Notes: generated from the sequence alone by a model not told the origin. A stretch of 64,000 nt of DNA from Flavobacterium sp. K5-23 (GCF_023278045.1 NZ_CP056783.1:1955501-2019500); one strand, 5' to 3'. Positions 44,203-53,389 are shown, counted from the first letter of the stretch. A program made the numbers and translations.

Positions 44203-44422
44203 ATTTAAAGGAAATGTCTCAAAGAAATTGACTCAAACGCAAAGTAACAAAGTTGGGTGTACTATCGATTAGTTCACTTTGTAATCCTTTGAGACTTTGA
44301 GGCTCTGTGTCTTTGTTTCTGTCAAAAAAAATGTCAATATCATTCTTAATAACTTTGACTCTTTCCTCTTTTAAAATATATTGAGAAGTCCTATATTAGC
44401 ACAAAATCGTTAAATTTCCAAA
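44203..44422. other. Intergenic region with degenerate CTTTG repeats
   Basis: From about 44217 to 44325 the words AAAG / CTTTG recur at 7-10 base steps on both strands (for example CACTTTG, CCTTTGAG, ACTTTGAG, GTCTTTG). This low-complexity pattern is common between genes in Bacteroidota. No coding potential. The parE promoter should lie in the right part. Confidence 0.4.
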
Positions 44423-46285
44423 ATGTCAGATCAAAATCAATATACTGAAGATAATATTCGGTCTCTCGACTGGAAAGAACACATCCGTATGCGTCCCGGT
44501 ATGTATATTGGGAAGTTGGGAGATGGTTCATCGCCAGATGATGGTATCTATATTTTATTAAAAGAAGTACTTGACAACTGTATCGATGAGTTCGTTATGG
44601 GTGCAGGTAAAACGATCGAAGTTACCATTAAAGACAAAACAGTTAATGTTCGCGATTACGGTCGTGGTATTCCGCTTGGAAAAGTGATTGATGTGGTTTC
44701 TAAAATGAATACTGGTGGTAAATACGATTCACTGGCTTTCAAGAAATCAGTAGGTTTGAACGGTGTAGGAACAAAAGCTGTAAATGCTTTATCTAATTAT
44801 TTTCGTGTAGAATCCGTTCGTGATGAGAAACAAAAAGCGGCTGAATTTTCAGCAGGAAATTTAGTTCTTGAAGAAGATGTAATTGACACAACCAAACGAA
44901 AAGGAACCAAAGTAACTTTTATACCAGATGAAGCGATATTTAAAAATTACAAATTCCGTTATGAGTATGTGATTAAAATGTTGAAGAATTATTGTTACCT
45001 AAATAATGGGTTAACCATAATATTCAATGGCGAAAAATATTTTTCTGAAAATGGATTGAAAGATTTGTTGGAAGAAACCATTAACGCTGAAGATTTAGAA
45101 TATCCTATTATCCACTTGAAAGGGGAGGATATCGAAATTGCCTTAACGCACAGTAAAACACAATATAGCGAAGAATACCATTCTTTTGTAAATGGCCAAA
45201 ACACGACGCAAGGAGGAACGCATTTAGCGGCCTACCGTGAAGCGATTGTGAAAACCATTCGGGAGTTTTATAATAAAAGTTTTGATGCTTCAGATGTTCG
45301 AAAATCGATTGTTACGGCAGTTAGTATCAAAGTAATGGAGCCTGTTTTTGAATCGCAAACAAAAACAAAATTAGGTTCTACTGATATGGGTTCTGAACCT
45401 GGAATGCCTTCAGTACGTACTTTTGTGAATGATTTTGTGAAAACGAAGTTGGATAATTTTTTACACAAAAACACAACAACTGCTGATGCATTATTACGTA
45501 AAATTCTTCAGGCTGAAAGAGAGCGTAAAGAATTGTCAGGAATTAGAAAATTAGCCACTGACCGTGCTAAAAAAGCTAATTTGCACAACAAAAAATTAAG
45601 GGATTGTCGTGCGCATCTTCCGGACACTAAGAATCCAAGGAATCTAGAAAGCACCCTTTTTATTACGGAGGGAGATTCGGCTTCTGGATCGATTACTAAA
45701 TCGCGAGACGTAAATACTCAGGCCGTTTTTAGTTTGCGTGGAAAGCCTTTGAACTCATATGGAATGAGCAAGAAAATTGTTTATGAAAATGAAGAGTTCA
45801 ATTTATTGCAATCCGCATTGGATATCGAAGATGGATTAGAAAAATTACGTTACAATAATATTGTAATCGCCACCGATGCCGATGTCGATGGAATGCACAT
45901 TCGATTATTATTGATTACTTTTTTTCTGCAATTTTTCCCTGAATTAATAAAAGAAGGGCATTTGTATATTTTGCAAACCCCTCTTTTTAGAGTTCGAAAT
46001 AAAAAAGAAACTATTTATTGTTACACGGATGAAGAGAGAAGAGCAGCGATTGAAAAATTAAAACCAAAACCGGAAATCACCCGATTTAAAGGATTGGGAG
46101 AAATTTCGCCTGATGAGTTTCAGTTTTTCATTGGTGAAGACATCCGTTTGGATCCTGTTATGATGGATAAAAACACTTCGGTAGAGCAATTGCTATCCTT
46201 TTATATGGGTAAAAACACACCAGACCGTCAAGAGTTTATCATTAAAAACTTGAAGGTAGAGCTCGATGTGATTGAAGCGGTATAA
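44423..46285 (+). CDS. parE: DNA topoisomerase IV subunit B
   Basis: 620 residues. GHKL ATPase motifs: [36 protein letters not shown] and the transducer lysine region [10 protein letters not shown]. The TOPRIM domain has TEGDSASG (about 413) and [10 protein letters not shown] (about 493). C-terminus [17 protein letters not shown] is as in ParE/GyrB. With ParC it decatenates daughter chromosomes. Normal length. The last 12 codons are copied at 46645-46680. In Bacteroidota parC usually follows; here a small gene, a scar and a nuclease gene intervene. Confidence 0.94.
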   Translation: MSDQNQYTEDNIRSLDWKEHIRMRPGMYIGKLGDGSSPDDGIYILLKEVLDNCIDEFVMGAGKTIEVTIKDKTVNVRDYGRGIPLGKVIDVVSKMNTGGKYDSLAFKKSVGLNGVGTKAVNALSNYFRVESVRDEKQKAAEFSAGNLVLEEDVIDTTKRKGTKVTFIPDEAIFKNYKFRYEYVIKMLKNYCYLNNGLTIIFNGEKYFSENGLKDLLEETINAEDLEYPIIHLKGEDIEIALTHSKTQYSEEYHSFVNGQNTTQGGTHLAAYREAIVKTIREFYNKSFDASDVRKSIVTAVSIKVMEPVFESQTKTKLGSTDMGSEPGMPSVRTFVNDFVKTKLDNFLHKNTTTADALLRKILQAERERKELSGIRKLATDRAKKANLHNKKLRDCRAHLPDTKNPRNLESTLFITEGDSASGSITKSRDVNTQAVFSLRGKPLNSYGMSKKIVYENEEFNLLQSALDIEDGLEKLRYNNIVIATDADVDGMHIRLLLITFFLQFFPELIKEGHLYILQTPLFRVRNKKETIYCYTDEERRAAIEKLKPKPEITRFKGLGEISPDEFQFFIGEDIRLDPVMMDKNTSVEQLLSFYMGKNTPDRQEFIIKNLKVELDVIEAV

Positions 46286-46305
46286 TATCAAAAAAAAAAC
46301 GGATT

Positions 46306-46491
46306 ATGATTTCTAAAAAACATTTTGTCTACATTGTTATTGTGGTTTTGTCAACTTTTTTAATTACCCTTTTCATCAAAAAAAATAACGATCATATAGA
46401 ATGCAAGACTGTTGTAAAAAAGACTTTAAGTACGGAAGGAATCGAAGTAGTTACAAAAGAGCATAAGTGCAAAGAAAAGTATTCTTTTTAA
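46306..46491 (+). CDS. Small membrane-anchored protein, unknown
   Basis: 61 residues: one membrane helix (about 8-25) and a short charged tail with two cysteines (IECKTVV.. EHKCKEKYSF). It starts 20 bases after parE. Not recognised. It could be a normal member of the parE-parC spacer of this strain or part of an imported segment. Confidence 0.5.
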   Translation: MISKKHFVYIVIVVLSTFLITLFIKKNNDHIECKTVVKKTLSTEGIEVVTKEHKCKEKYSF

Positions 46492-46538
46492 TTGCCGAAA
46501 AAAATTGTAATTATTTACTATTCAATAGAGTATATTTA

Positions 46539-46680
46539 ATGAAAGACGAGGAAGAAGAAAATACAATTTCAGAGGATAATTTTATAGGTTAAAATCAAGA
46601 AGAAAAGGTGTTTTATGAAATAATTGAAGTAGATACCAAGAATTTTAAAAGTAGAAATCGATGTGATTGAAGCGGTATAA
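46539..46680 (+). pseudogene. Recombination scar: parC 5' fragment fused to parE 3' fragment
   Basis: 46539-46644 aligns with the first 130 bases or so of parC at 47814 (ATGAAAGACGAGGAAGAAGA, then a 21-base gap, then AATAATTGAAGT and GCCAAGAATTTT-like stretches) but has a stop after 17 codons. It runs directly into 46645-46680, which repeats the last 12 codons of parE (LKV-E-[L/I]-DVIEAV, stop) with silent or conservative differences only. The order parC-start then parE-end is what a tandem duplication or integration junction would leave. Confidence 0.85.
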
Positions 46681-46708
46681 TTATGTAAACGTTTGAAAAT
46701 AAATAGCA

Positions 46709-47806
46709 GTGTCAGAAAGCCTTCAAAATAAAGTTTTGTTATCTCAAGTGGTTGCGCTGTGGCAAAATGCACGCCAGCAGGTTTTTCGAACCATAAACTC
46801 AACGATGACGTATACTTATTTTGAAATAGGTAGAATGATTGTTGAAGAAGAGCAAAACGGAAACGAGAGAGCTGCATACGGGAAACAAATCTTGAAAGGA
46901 CTTTCTGCAGATTTAACAAAAGAGTTTGGGAAGGGCTTCTCAATGAGGAATTTAGAACAAATAAGAAAATTTTATAAAATCTATTCGATTTCGTCGACAG
47001 TGTCTACAATTTTGCAAAATCAAATTCCGCAGACAGTGTCTGCGGAATTGAAAGATCAGATTCCGCAGTCACTGACTGCGGAATTCAATACTTTTGATTT
47101 TGAGTCGTTTAGGTCTTTTTTTAGACTTACTTGGTCACATTATACTTTTTTAATGAGAATCGACAATGAAAAAGAAAGACGCTTTTACGAAATAGAATCG
47201 GAGAAATACAACTGGAGTGTGAGAGAGTTAAAACGTCAGTATGATTCGGCACTTTATACAAGATTGGCTTTAAGTCGCGATAAGGAGGGTGTTTTGAAAT
47301 TATCAGAAAAAGGGCAAATAATTGAAAACCCCAAAGACATAATCAAAGACCCATACATATTGGAATTTTTGGGATTACCTGAATTAAATCAATATTCTGA
47401 ATCTGATTTGGAAGAAGAAATAATCAATAAGTTAGAACATTTTTTGTTAGAACTTGGGCACGGATTTACGTTTGTAGCCAGACAAGACCGAATTACATTT
47501 GATGATAAACATTTTAGAATAGATTTGGTTTTCTATAATCGAGTATTAAGGTGTTTTGTACTGATCGATTTGAAAATTGGTGAATTGAAGCACCAAGATT
47601 TGGGGCAAATGCAAATGTATGTGAACTATTATGATAGAGAAAAACGTTTGGAAGGCGAAAATAAAACTATTGGAATTGTCCTTTGTCAAAACAAAAGCGA
47701 TTTGGTGGTTGAATATACTTTGCCAGAGAATAACGAACAAATTTTTGCCAGTAAATACAAAACCGTTTTGCCTAGCAAGGAAGATTTAATAAAATTAATT
47801 TCGTAA
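46709..47806 (+). CDS. DUF1016 (YhcG-type) PDDEXK nuclease-family protein
   Basis: 365 residues from a GTG start. The N-terminal winged-helix-like DUF1016_N part covers about 10-150 (VVALWQNARQQVFRTINSTM, YFEIGRMIVEEEQNG, KGFSMRNLEQIRKFY, LTWSHYTFLMRI). The C-terminal nuclease-like domain covers about 200-355 (ARQDRITFDDKHFRIDLVFYNR, FVLIDLKIGELKHQDLGQMQMYVNYY), with the D..(I/L)DLK core. These proteins are often found near restriction-modification and defence genes; the precise role is unknown. Between the domains lies a three-copy repeat coded by palindromes. The gene separates parE from parC. Confidence 0.9.
   Translation: MSESLQNKVLLSQVVALWQNARQQVFRTINSTMTYTYFEIGRMIVEEEQNGNERAAYGKQILKGLSADLTKEFGKGFSMRNLEQIRKFYKIYSISSTVSTILQNQIPQTVSAELKDQIPQSLTAEFNTFDFESFRSFFRLTWSHYTFLMRIDNEKERRFYEIESEKYNWSVRELKRQYDSALYTRLALSRDKEGVLKLSEKGQIIENPKDIIKDPYILEFLGLPELNQYSESDLEEEIINKLEHFLLELGHGFTFVARQDRITFDDKHFRIDLVFYNRVLRCFVLIDLKIGELKHQDLGQMQMYVNYYDREKRLEGENKTIGIVLCQNKSDLVVEYTLPENNEQIFASKYKTVLPSKEDLIKLIS
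47023..47084. repeat. Two perfect palindromes inside the DUF1016 gene
   Basis: 47023-47049 is a 13-bp-arm palindrome around one base (AATTCCGCAGACA, G, then the complement) and 47060-47084 a 12-bp-arm palindrome of the same outer sequence (ATTCCGCAGTCA, C, complement). A degenerate third copy is at about 46995-47015. In frame they code for QIPQTVSAEL and QIPQSLTAEF. Confidence 0.85.
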
Positions 47807-47813
47807 TCACTAT

Positions 47814-50528
47814 ATGAAAGACGAGGAAGAAGAAAATACAATTCCAGATAATGAAGATATAAATTCAGAGGATAATTCTATTGATGAAAATCAAGAAGAA
47901 AAGGAATCTGATGAAATAATTGAAGTGGATGCCAAGAATTTTGAAGGACAGCATTTTTACGATATTCAAGAAGACGGTAACGATACCATAACCAAAGTTA
48001 CGGGAATGTATAAGGACTGGTTTTTGGACTATGCGTCTTATGTTATTCTTGAACGTGCGGTGCCTGCGATTGAAGATGGTTTTAAACCGGTTCAGCGTCG
48101 TATAATGCACTCGCTTAAAGAGTTGGATGACGGGCGTTACAACAAGGTAGCTAATGTTGTGGGTCACACGATGCAGTATCACCCTCACGGAGATGCGAGT
48201 ATTGGTGACGCTATGGTGCAAATAGGTCAAAAAGAATTGTTGATTGACTGTCAGGGAAACTGGGGTAATATCCTTACTGGGGATAGTGCGGCAGCTTCCC
48301 GTTACATTGAAGCGCGTTTGTCAAAGTTTGCTTTGGAGGTGTTATACAGTCCTAAAATTACGGATTGGGGAATGTCCTATGACGGAAGACGAGCGGAGCC
48401 TAATAATTTACCGGTAAAATTTCCATTACTACTCGCTTCAGGGGCTGAGGGAATTGCTGTAGGTCTTTCGACCAAAGTGTTGCCACATAACTTTAATGAG
48501 TTAATTGATGCTTCGATCAAAATATTAAAAGGAAAGCCGTTTACGCTTTATCCTGATTTTATGACACAAGGTATAGCAGATATATCTAATTATAATGATG
48601 GACTGCGTGGCGGACGTGTTCGTGTTCGTGCCAAAATTTCCCAGCTGGATAAAAACACTTTGGTGATTACCCAAATTCCGTTTTCGACTAATACTACAAC
48701 ACTTATTGATAGTATTTTGAAAGCGAATGATAAAGGGAAAATCAAAATCAAAAAGATAGAAGACAATACCGCAGCCGATGTTGAGATTTTAATTCATTTG
48801 TTTCCGGGAGTTTCTCCTGATAAAACCATTGATGCCTTATTTGCTTTCACGGCTTGTGAAACTTCGGTAGCGCCATTAGGTTGTGTTATTGAAGACAATA
48901 AACCGTTGTTTATAGGTGTTTCGGCAATGTTGAAAATTTCAACAAACAGAACGGTACAATTGTTAAAAAGCGAATTGGAGATTCAATTAAGCGAGCTGGA
49001 AGAACAATGGCATTTTCTGTCTTTGGAACGTATTTTTATCGAAAACAAAATCTATCGTGACATTGAGGAGCAAACCACCAGAGAAGATGTTATTCAGGCA
49101 GTAGATGATGGTTTAAAGCCACACATTAAACATTTAAAACGTGCTGTAACCGAAGACGATATTCTTCGTTTGTTGGATATTCGAATTATGCGTATTTCTA
49201 AATTTGACAGTAACAAAGCGCAAGATAAAATTGAAGCTTTAGAAGGAAATATTGAACAGGTTAAACACGATTTGGAGCACCTTATTGATTTTGCCATTGC
49301 CTATTTTGTTAAGCTAAAAGAGAAATACGGTAAAGGAAGAGAACGCCAAACGGAGCTTCGTATTTTTGACGATATCGAAGCGACCAAAGTGGTGTTGAGA
49401 AACACTAAATTGTATGTAAACAAAGAAGAAGGATTTGTGGGTACGAGTTTGAAAAAAGACGAGTATGTTACGGATTGTTCGGATATTGATGATGTGATTG
49501 TTTTTCTTCGTGACGGGAATATGATGGTGACTAAAGTGGATGCCAAAACTTTTGTGGGTAAAGATATTATTCATATTGCCATTTTTGACAAAAGCGACAA
49601 ACGTACTATTTACAACGTGATTTACCGAGATGGAAAATCAGGGCCTTCTTATATAAAAAGATTCAATGTTTCTGGTGTTACCAGAGATAAATTATATGAT
49701 TTGACTAATGGTACCAAAGGATCTCAGATTCTTTATTTTACTTGTAATCCAAACGGGGAAGCCGAAGTAATTACCATTATCCTGCGTCAGGTAGGAACTA
49801 TCAAGAAATTAAAATTCGATGTTGATTTTGCTAGCCTAGCCATTAAAGGCCGTGCTTCCAAAGGAAATTTGGTGTCCAAATATCCTATTAAGAAAATCGA
49901 AATTAAGGAAAAAGGTATTTCTACTTTGTTACCAAGAAAAGTATGGTTTGACGATACGGTTCAAAGGCTGAATGTAGATGGTAGAGGAGAGTTGTTAGGT
50001 GAATTTAGGCCGAGTGATAAAATTCTAATTATTCTGCAATCCGGAAAATTGAAAGTGGTGACTCCTGAATTATCTACTCATTTTGAGGAAGACATGATTG
50101 TATTGGAGAAATGGATTCCTAAAAAACCTATTTCTGCTATTTACTTTGATGGTGAAAAAGAACGCTATTACTTAAAGCGTTTCTTAGTGGAAACTGAAAA
50201 TAAAGAAGAGAGCTTCATTACGGAACATCCAAATTCACAATTGGAAATTATTTCGACTGATTATCGCCCTGTGGCCGAATTGATTTTTCCAAAAATTAAA
50301 GGAGTCCAAAAAGAAAGCGTTACGATTGATATCGAGTCGTTTATTGCCGTGAAAGGTTTTAAGGCGTTAGGTAACCAGTTAACAACTGATAAATTGAAGC
50401 AAGTGAATGTTCTTGAATCCTTACACTATGAGGTTCCAGAGGAGATTGTTCCAGAACGCAGTCAAGATACTGAGGAGGATTTATCTGATGTGCATCTTGA
50501 TGAAGATGGACAGGTTAACTTGTTTTAA
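47814..50528 (+). CDS. parC: DNA topoisomerase IV subunit A
   Basis: 904 residues. An acidic N-terminal tail of about 55 residues (the part copied in the scar) precedes the breakage-reunion domain: YKDWFLDYASYVILERAVPAIEDGFKPVQRRIMHS, VVGHTMQYHPHGDASIGDAMV and the active-site tyrosine in DSAAASRYIEARLS (about 165). The C-terminal beta-pinwheel is degenerate, as in ParC. The DNA-cleaving subunit of topoisomerase IV. The ATG lies 7 bases after the nuclease stop. Confidence 0.94.
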   Translation: MKDEEEENTIPDNEDINSEDNSIDENQEEKESDEIIEVDAKNFEGQHFYDIQEDGNDTITKVTGMYKDWFLDYASYVILERAVPAIEDGFKPVQRRIMHSLKELDDGRYNKVANVVGHTMQYHPHGDASIGDAMVQIGQKELLIDCQGNWGNILTGDSAAASRYIEARLSKFALEVLYSPKITDWGMSYDGRRAEPNNLPVKFPLLLASGAEGIAVGLSTKVLPHNFNELIDASIKILKGKPFTLYPDFMTQGIADISNYNDGLRGGRVRVRAKISQLDKNTLVITQIPFSTNTTTLIDSILKANDKGKIKIKKIEDNTAADVEILIHLFPGVSPDKTIDALFAFTACETSVAPLGCVIEDNKPLFIGVSAMLKISTNRTVQLLKSELEIQLSELEEQWHFLSLERIFIENKIYRDIEEQTTREDVIQAVDDGLKPHIKHLKRAVTEDDILRLLDIRIMRISKFDSNKAQDKIEALEGNIEQVKHDLEHLIDFAIAYFVKLKEKYGKGRERQTELRIFDDIEATKVVLRNTKLYVNKEEGFVGTSLKKDEYVTDCSDIDDVIVFLRDGNMMVTKVDAKTFVGKDIIHIAIFDKSDKRTIYNVIYRDGKSGPSYIKRFNVSGVTRDKLYDLTNGTKGSQILYFTCNPNGEAEVITIILRQVGTIKKLKFDVDFASLAIKGRASKGNLVSKYPIKKIEIKEKGISTLLPRKVWFDDTVQRLNVDGRGELLGEFRPSDKILIILQSGKLKVVTPELSTHFEEDMIVLEKWIPKKPISAIYFDGEKERYYLKRFLVETENKEESFITEHPNSQLEIISTDYRPVAELIFPKIKGVQKESVTIDIESFIAVKGFKALGNQLTTDKLKQVNVLESLHYEVPEEIVPERSQDTEEDLSDVHLDEDGQVNLF

Positions 50529-50533
50529 AACAT

Positions 50534-50563
50534 AAAAAAAGCTCCATTTGGAGCTTTTTTTTT
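50534..50563. terminator. Bidirectional terminator between parC and terC-like gene
   Basis: Stem AAAAAAAGCTCC / GGAGCTTTTTTT with a 4-base loop. Confidence 0.92.
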
Positions 50564-50581
50564 AAGTTTTGTAATGTCATT

Positions 50582-51355
50582 TTATTTCTTTTTCTTCGAA
50601 GCTTTCATATTCAACACTTCTACAAAAAGGGAGAAGGAAATAGCAAAATATAAGTACCCTTTTGGAACTGGCGTTACATGGCTTCCAAAGATTAGGGCAT
50701 TAGATAAATGCGCACTTTCAGTAAGTAGCATCATTCCAATTAATATCAAAAAGGATAAACCTAAAATCTGAATCGATGGGTGTTTATTTACAAAAGAACC
50801 TACAGGAACTGCAAATTGCATCATTATTAAAACCGAAATTACTACAGCTGTAACCATAATATACAAGGCTCCCTCAACTCCATTAGTCATCCCGACAGCA
50901 GTAAGAATACTATCAAAAGAGAAAACCAAATCAATCATTATGATTTGCAATAAAACGTTTTGAAATGATTTTGTCGCCGCTTTCCCAAGCTCTTTTTCTT
51001 CAAGTCCTTTTTCATCTACTTTTTCACGAATTTCATTCGTGCTTTTGTAAATTAAAAATAAACCACCTCCAAGTAAAATAAGACTTTGTCCTGTTATTCC
51101 GGCTGAGAACCAACTTAAGTCAACTGTAAACCAAGGTTCTTTCATTTGGGTTAATAAGTTGATTCCAAACAAAAGGGCAATTCTCATAAACATAGCTAAA
51201 AACATACCGATTTTAGTGGCCTTTTTTCGGCTTTCAGCAGGAAGTTTTCCAGTAGCGATTGAGATGAAAATGATATTGTCAATTCCTAGGATAATCTCTA
51301 GAAATGTTAATGTTAATAGGGCAATCCAAGCATCCGGATTTAAAAATACTTCCAT
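50582..51355 (-). CDS. TerC family integral membrane protein
   Basis: 257 residues with about seven hydrophobic segments. The family patterns LEIILGIDNIIFISI (about 19) and MIDLVFSFDSILTAVGMT (about 138) carry the conserved acidic and asparagine residues in the membrane that are tied to metal export. Such proteins handle manganese or unknown metals at the inner membrane. The start is 10 bases downstream of the end of the heptad array B. Confidence 0.9.
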   Translation of the reverse strand: MEVFLNPDAWIALLTLTFLEIILGIDNIIFISIATGKLPAESRKKATKIGMFLAMFMRIALLFGINLLTQMKEPWFTVDLSWFSAGITGQSLILLGGGLFLIYKSTNEIREKVDEKGLEEKELGKAATKSFQNVLLQIIMIDLVFSFDSILTAVGMTNGVEGALYIMVTAVVISVLIMMQFAVPVGSFVNKHPSIQILGLSFLILIGMMLLTESAHLSNALIFGSHVTPVPKGYLYFAISFSLFVEVLNMKASKKKK

Positions 51356-51364
51356 TTTATTTAA

Positions 51365-51441
51365 GTTATGAATTATGAATTATGAGCTATGAGTTTCCTG
51401 AATACTGCTGCTGACCACTGATTACTGCCACCTGAACACTA
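51365..51441 (-). repeat. Heptad repeat array B (two families), between lipoprotein gene and terC-like gene
   Basis: Read on the - strand from the lipoprotein stop: TAGTGTT, CAGGTGG, CAGTAAT, CAGTGGT, CAGCAG (6), CAGTATT, CAGGAAAC (8), then TCATAGC, TCATAAT, TCATAAT, TCATAAC. The whole intergenic space between the two genes is made of these units. Confidence 0.85.
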
Positions 51442-51816
51442 TTATTCCGAGATCTTTGTGACGGTTCCTTTTTGTTTTTGATCAGTACCTACTATTCCAA
51501 ATTCAAAGGTATACGAATTTCCTGAAGTTGTCAAAATTTTCATTCCGATAGCTTTTTCTTCCGCGCTGTTTTTTGGGTGTAATTTTTTTAAAATGTATTC
51601 GCAATCATTTACCCATCTGATGGTAGCTGTATCGGTTTTACCTTCAAAAGTTTCTATTTCGATGCTGTCATTTCGCTCAAATACAGTTGTTTTTTTAACT
51701 CCGTCAACTTCATATTCAAAACTAAATTTTCCGGTTCTAAAATCTTTGCAATTGCGTTCTACATTATAACAGGAGAACATCAAAAAGAGTAAGGGAATCA
51801 AGAGCAATTTTTTCAT
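51442..51816 (-). CDS. Lipoprotein of unknown function
   Basis: 124 residues from ATG 51816, with a signal peptide and lipobox MFSC (cysteine about 16); the upstream ATG at 51861 would add 15 residues before the signal peptide and is rejected. Mature features: NCKDFRTGKFSFEYEVDGV, TATIRWVNDCEYILKKL, GNSYTFEFGIVG. Relatives in Flavobacterium are often misnamed DNA topoisomerase IV because they lie near parC. Last gene of the - strand set starting at 53245. Confidence 0.8.
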   Translation of the reverse strand: MKKLLLIPLLFLMFSCYNVERNCKDFRTGKFSFEYEVDGVKKTTVFERNDSIEIETFEGKTDTATIRWVNDCEYILKKLHPKNSAEEKAIGMKILTTSGNSYTFEFGIVGTDQKQKGTVTKISE

Positions 51817-51867
51817 TTCTAAGTTTTTGTTTTTACGTTGGATTTTTTTAATATTCAGCAACAGCTT

Positions 51868-52449
51868 TTATTTTTTATTTAGCCTTTTTAATTCGGCATC
51901 AGTAAAGTGTTTTATTTCTTTTTCTTTAGCAAATTTATCAGCATTATAACTCGTTGATTTGTTTTTGGGAATGGAAAGGCTTTCCCAACTGCCATTTTTT
52001 AATTGTTTGGCATAAAGTACAATTTGACCAATATGATAGGGATAATGGGCCAATTGTCTGTTTATTGCATCCATTGCTGTTTGTCCCTCATTTCGGATGT
52101 ATATAATTTGTAAAAGCTGTTCGGGAAGCAGGGAATCGATTGCTTGAAAAAAGCAATCCCAGCCCGTATTCCATGTTGCTAATACTTCCTCTTTGGTTTG
52201 TGGTTCATTTTCAAATTCCATATCCCTTTCTCTCCATTCTTTTTCACCATCTGTAGTCAAAAAGTCAGTCCATCGAGATAACATATTCCCTGAAAGGTGT
52301 TTTACAATTGTTGCAATACTGTTGGAATCTTCATTTGTCGCAATAAAAAGTTGGTTCGTTTCCAATTGCTCCATTGCTTTTTCGCCAATTGTCTTGTAAT
52401 AATGCATTTGCTTTTTTACGCTAGCAAGGTAGTGTTGATTGATATCCAT
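51868..52449 (-). CDS. DinB/DUF1572-like protein
   Basis: 193 residues of a four-helix-bundle type. Histidines in IVKHLSGNMLSRW (about 50) and in the later RQLAHYPYHIGQIVLYAKQL (about 131-150) fit the three-histidine metal site of the DinB/YfiT superfamily. Likely a metal-binding thiol transferase-like or hydrolase-like enzyme in the cytoplasm; function unknown. It is 2 bases downstream of the pentapeptide protein gene. Confidence 0.82.
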   Translation of the reverse strand: MDINQHYLASVKKQMHYYKTIGEKAMEQLETNQLFIATNEDSNSIATIVKHLSGNMLSRWTDFLTTDGEKEWRERDMEFENEPQTKEEVLATWNTGWDCFFQAIDSLLPEQLLQIIYIRNEGQTAMDAINRQLAHYPYHIGQIVLYAKQLKNGSWESLSIPKNKSTSYNADKFAKEKEIKHFTDAELKRLNKK

Positions 52450-52451
52450 TT

Positions 52452-53024
52452 TTACTGAATTTTGATGTCGTATTTGTCTAAAAGCCCTGGAATACCTTGA
52501 GTGGAAAACTTAGCTTTTTTCATTGGGTTAAACTCGGGATCAATTTTATAATTGTATGCGGTTAGGAAGTTAACTTCCTTTAGTTGGGTATCATTAAATA
52601 TAGCGCCGTCTAAATTGCAGTTGTCAAAAACTGAATTTGATAAAATGCAACCAATAAAAGTCACTTCTTTCAGCGAACTATTTAGGAACTTTGTTTTGGG
52701 CATTTTCTTGTTGGCAAAAGAAGAGTAATCCAAAACACAATCTTGGAAATTCACGTTAAATAAAAAATCAGTGCAATTTTGAAAATGAATTCCCAGCAAT
52801 TTGCAATTTGTGAAACTAACCGTTTTTAAGCTTGTGCCTACGAGTTGCATCATAGAAAGGTTACAGTCAATGAACTCGCAATCCATAAAAGTATTGTTAG
52901 AGAAATTACTATTTGAGAAATCACAATTTTTAAAAGTACAATCTTCAAATTCTCGATTGCTAACTCTCTTGTTGATGAAGTTTACCTTTTCAAATGTTTT
53001 TTGAATGTGAATTAATTCTTCCAT
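52452..53024 (-). CDS. Pentapeptide-repeat protein
   Basis: 190 residues of A(D/N)LxF-type five-residue steps from about residue 20 to 165 (FEDCTFKNCDFSNSNFSNN, CEFIDCNLSMMQLVG, VFDNCNLDGAIFND), which should form a right-handed quadrilateral beta helix. Resembles the Qnr/MfpA-like and YjbI-like cytoplasmic proteins; the Qnr family mimics DNA and protects type II topoisomerases, and topoisomerase IV genes are close by, but this link is speculative. It overlaps the DUF6095 gene by one base. Confidence 0.88.
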   Translation of the reverse strand: MEELIHIQKTFEKVNFINKRVSNREFEDCTFKNCDFSNSNFSNNTFMDCEFIDCNLSMMQLVGTSLKTVSFTNCKLLGIHFQNCTDFLFNVNFQDCVLDYSSFANKKMPKTKFLNSSLKEVTFIGCILSNSVFDNCNLDGAIFNDTQLKEVNFLTAYNYKIDPEFNPMKKAKFSTQGIPGLLDKYDIKIQ

Positions 53025-53245
53025 TAGTCGTTAAATATACCTTTCATAATTGTTTTTAATCCTATATACATCAATGCCATTGCCGATATACATGCAATAA
53101 TTCCAACTCCTAAAACCAAGTAATGCCAAACATTTTGTTGGTTCATAAACGCATTATAAATCAGTGTTGGGCCTATGAACAACAAGGGCAAAGAGCCTGT
53201 TAGATATCTAATTCCTTTGGATAATAAGTCTTTATTTATTGGCAT
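53024..53245 (-). CDS. DUF6095 family small membrane protein
   Basis: 73 residues from ATG 53245 (MPINKDLLSKGIRYLTGSLPLLFIGP). Two membrane helices (about 13-29, 38-62) and the ending LKTIMKGIFND match a conserved Flavobacteriia family (DUF6095). Function unknown. It heads the pentapeptide-DinB-lipoprotein set. Confidence 0.8.
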   Translation of the reverse strand: MPINKDLLSKGIRYLTGSLPLLFIGPTLIYNAFMNQQNVWHYLVLGVGIIACISAMALMYIGLKTIMKGIFND

Positions 53246-53266
53246 TATTTTTTTGTTTTTTAAACA

Positions 53267-53312
53267 CAAAGTTCACAATCCCGATAACTATCGGGATTCG
53301 CAAAGTTCACAA
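53267..53312. repeat. Palindrome CCCGATA-NN-TATCGGG between 12-base direct repeats
   Basis: The palindrome AATCCCGATA, AC, TATCGGGATT (53277-53298) sits between two perfect copies of CAAAGTTCACAA (53267-53278 and 53301-53312). A related palindrome is at 56978-56997. Confidence 0.85.
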
Positions 53313-53389
53313 AGAATAAATTGTTTTTTTAGGTTTAAATACTTTAAAAATATTCTAAGTTGTTTACAATCTTAGTTTATTATTTTCAT

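Noticed and set aside
52452..53024. Pentapeptide protein as a fluoroquinolone resistance (Qnr) gene
   Set aside because: Pentapeptide repeats alone do not show Qnr function; closeness to parE/parC is not enough.
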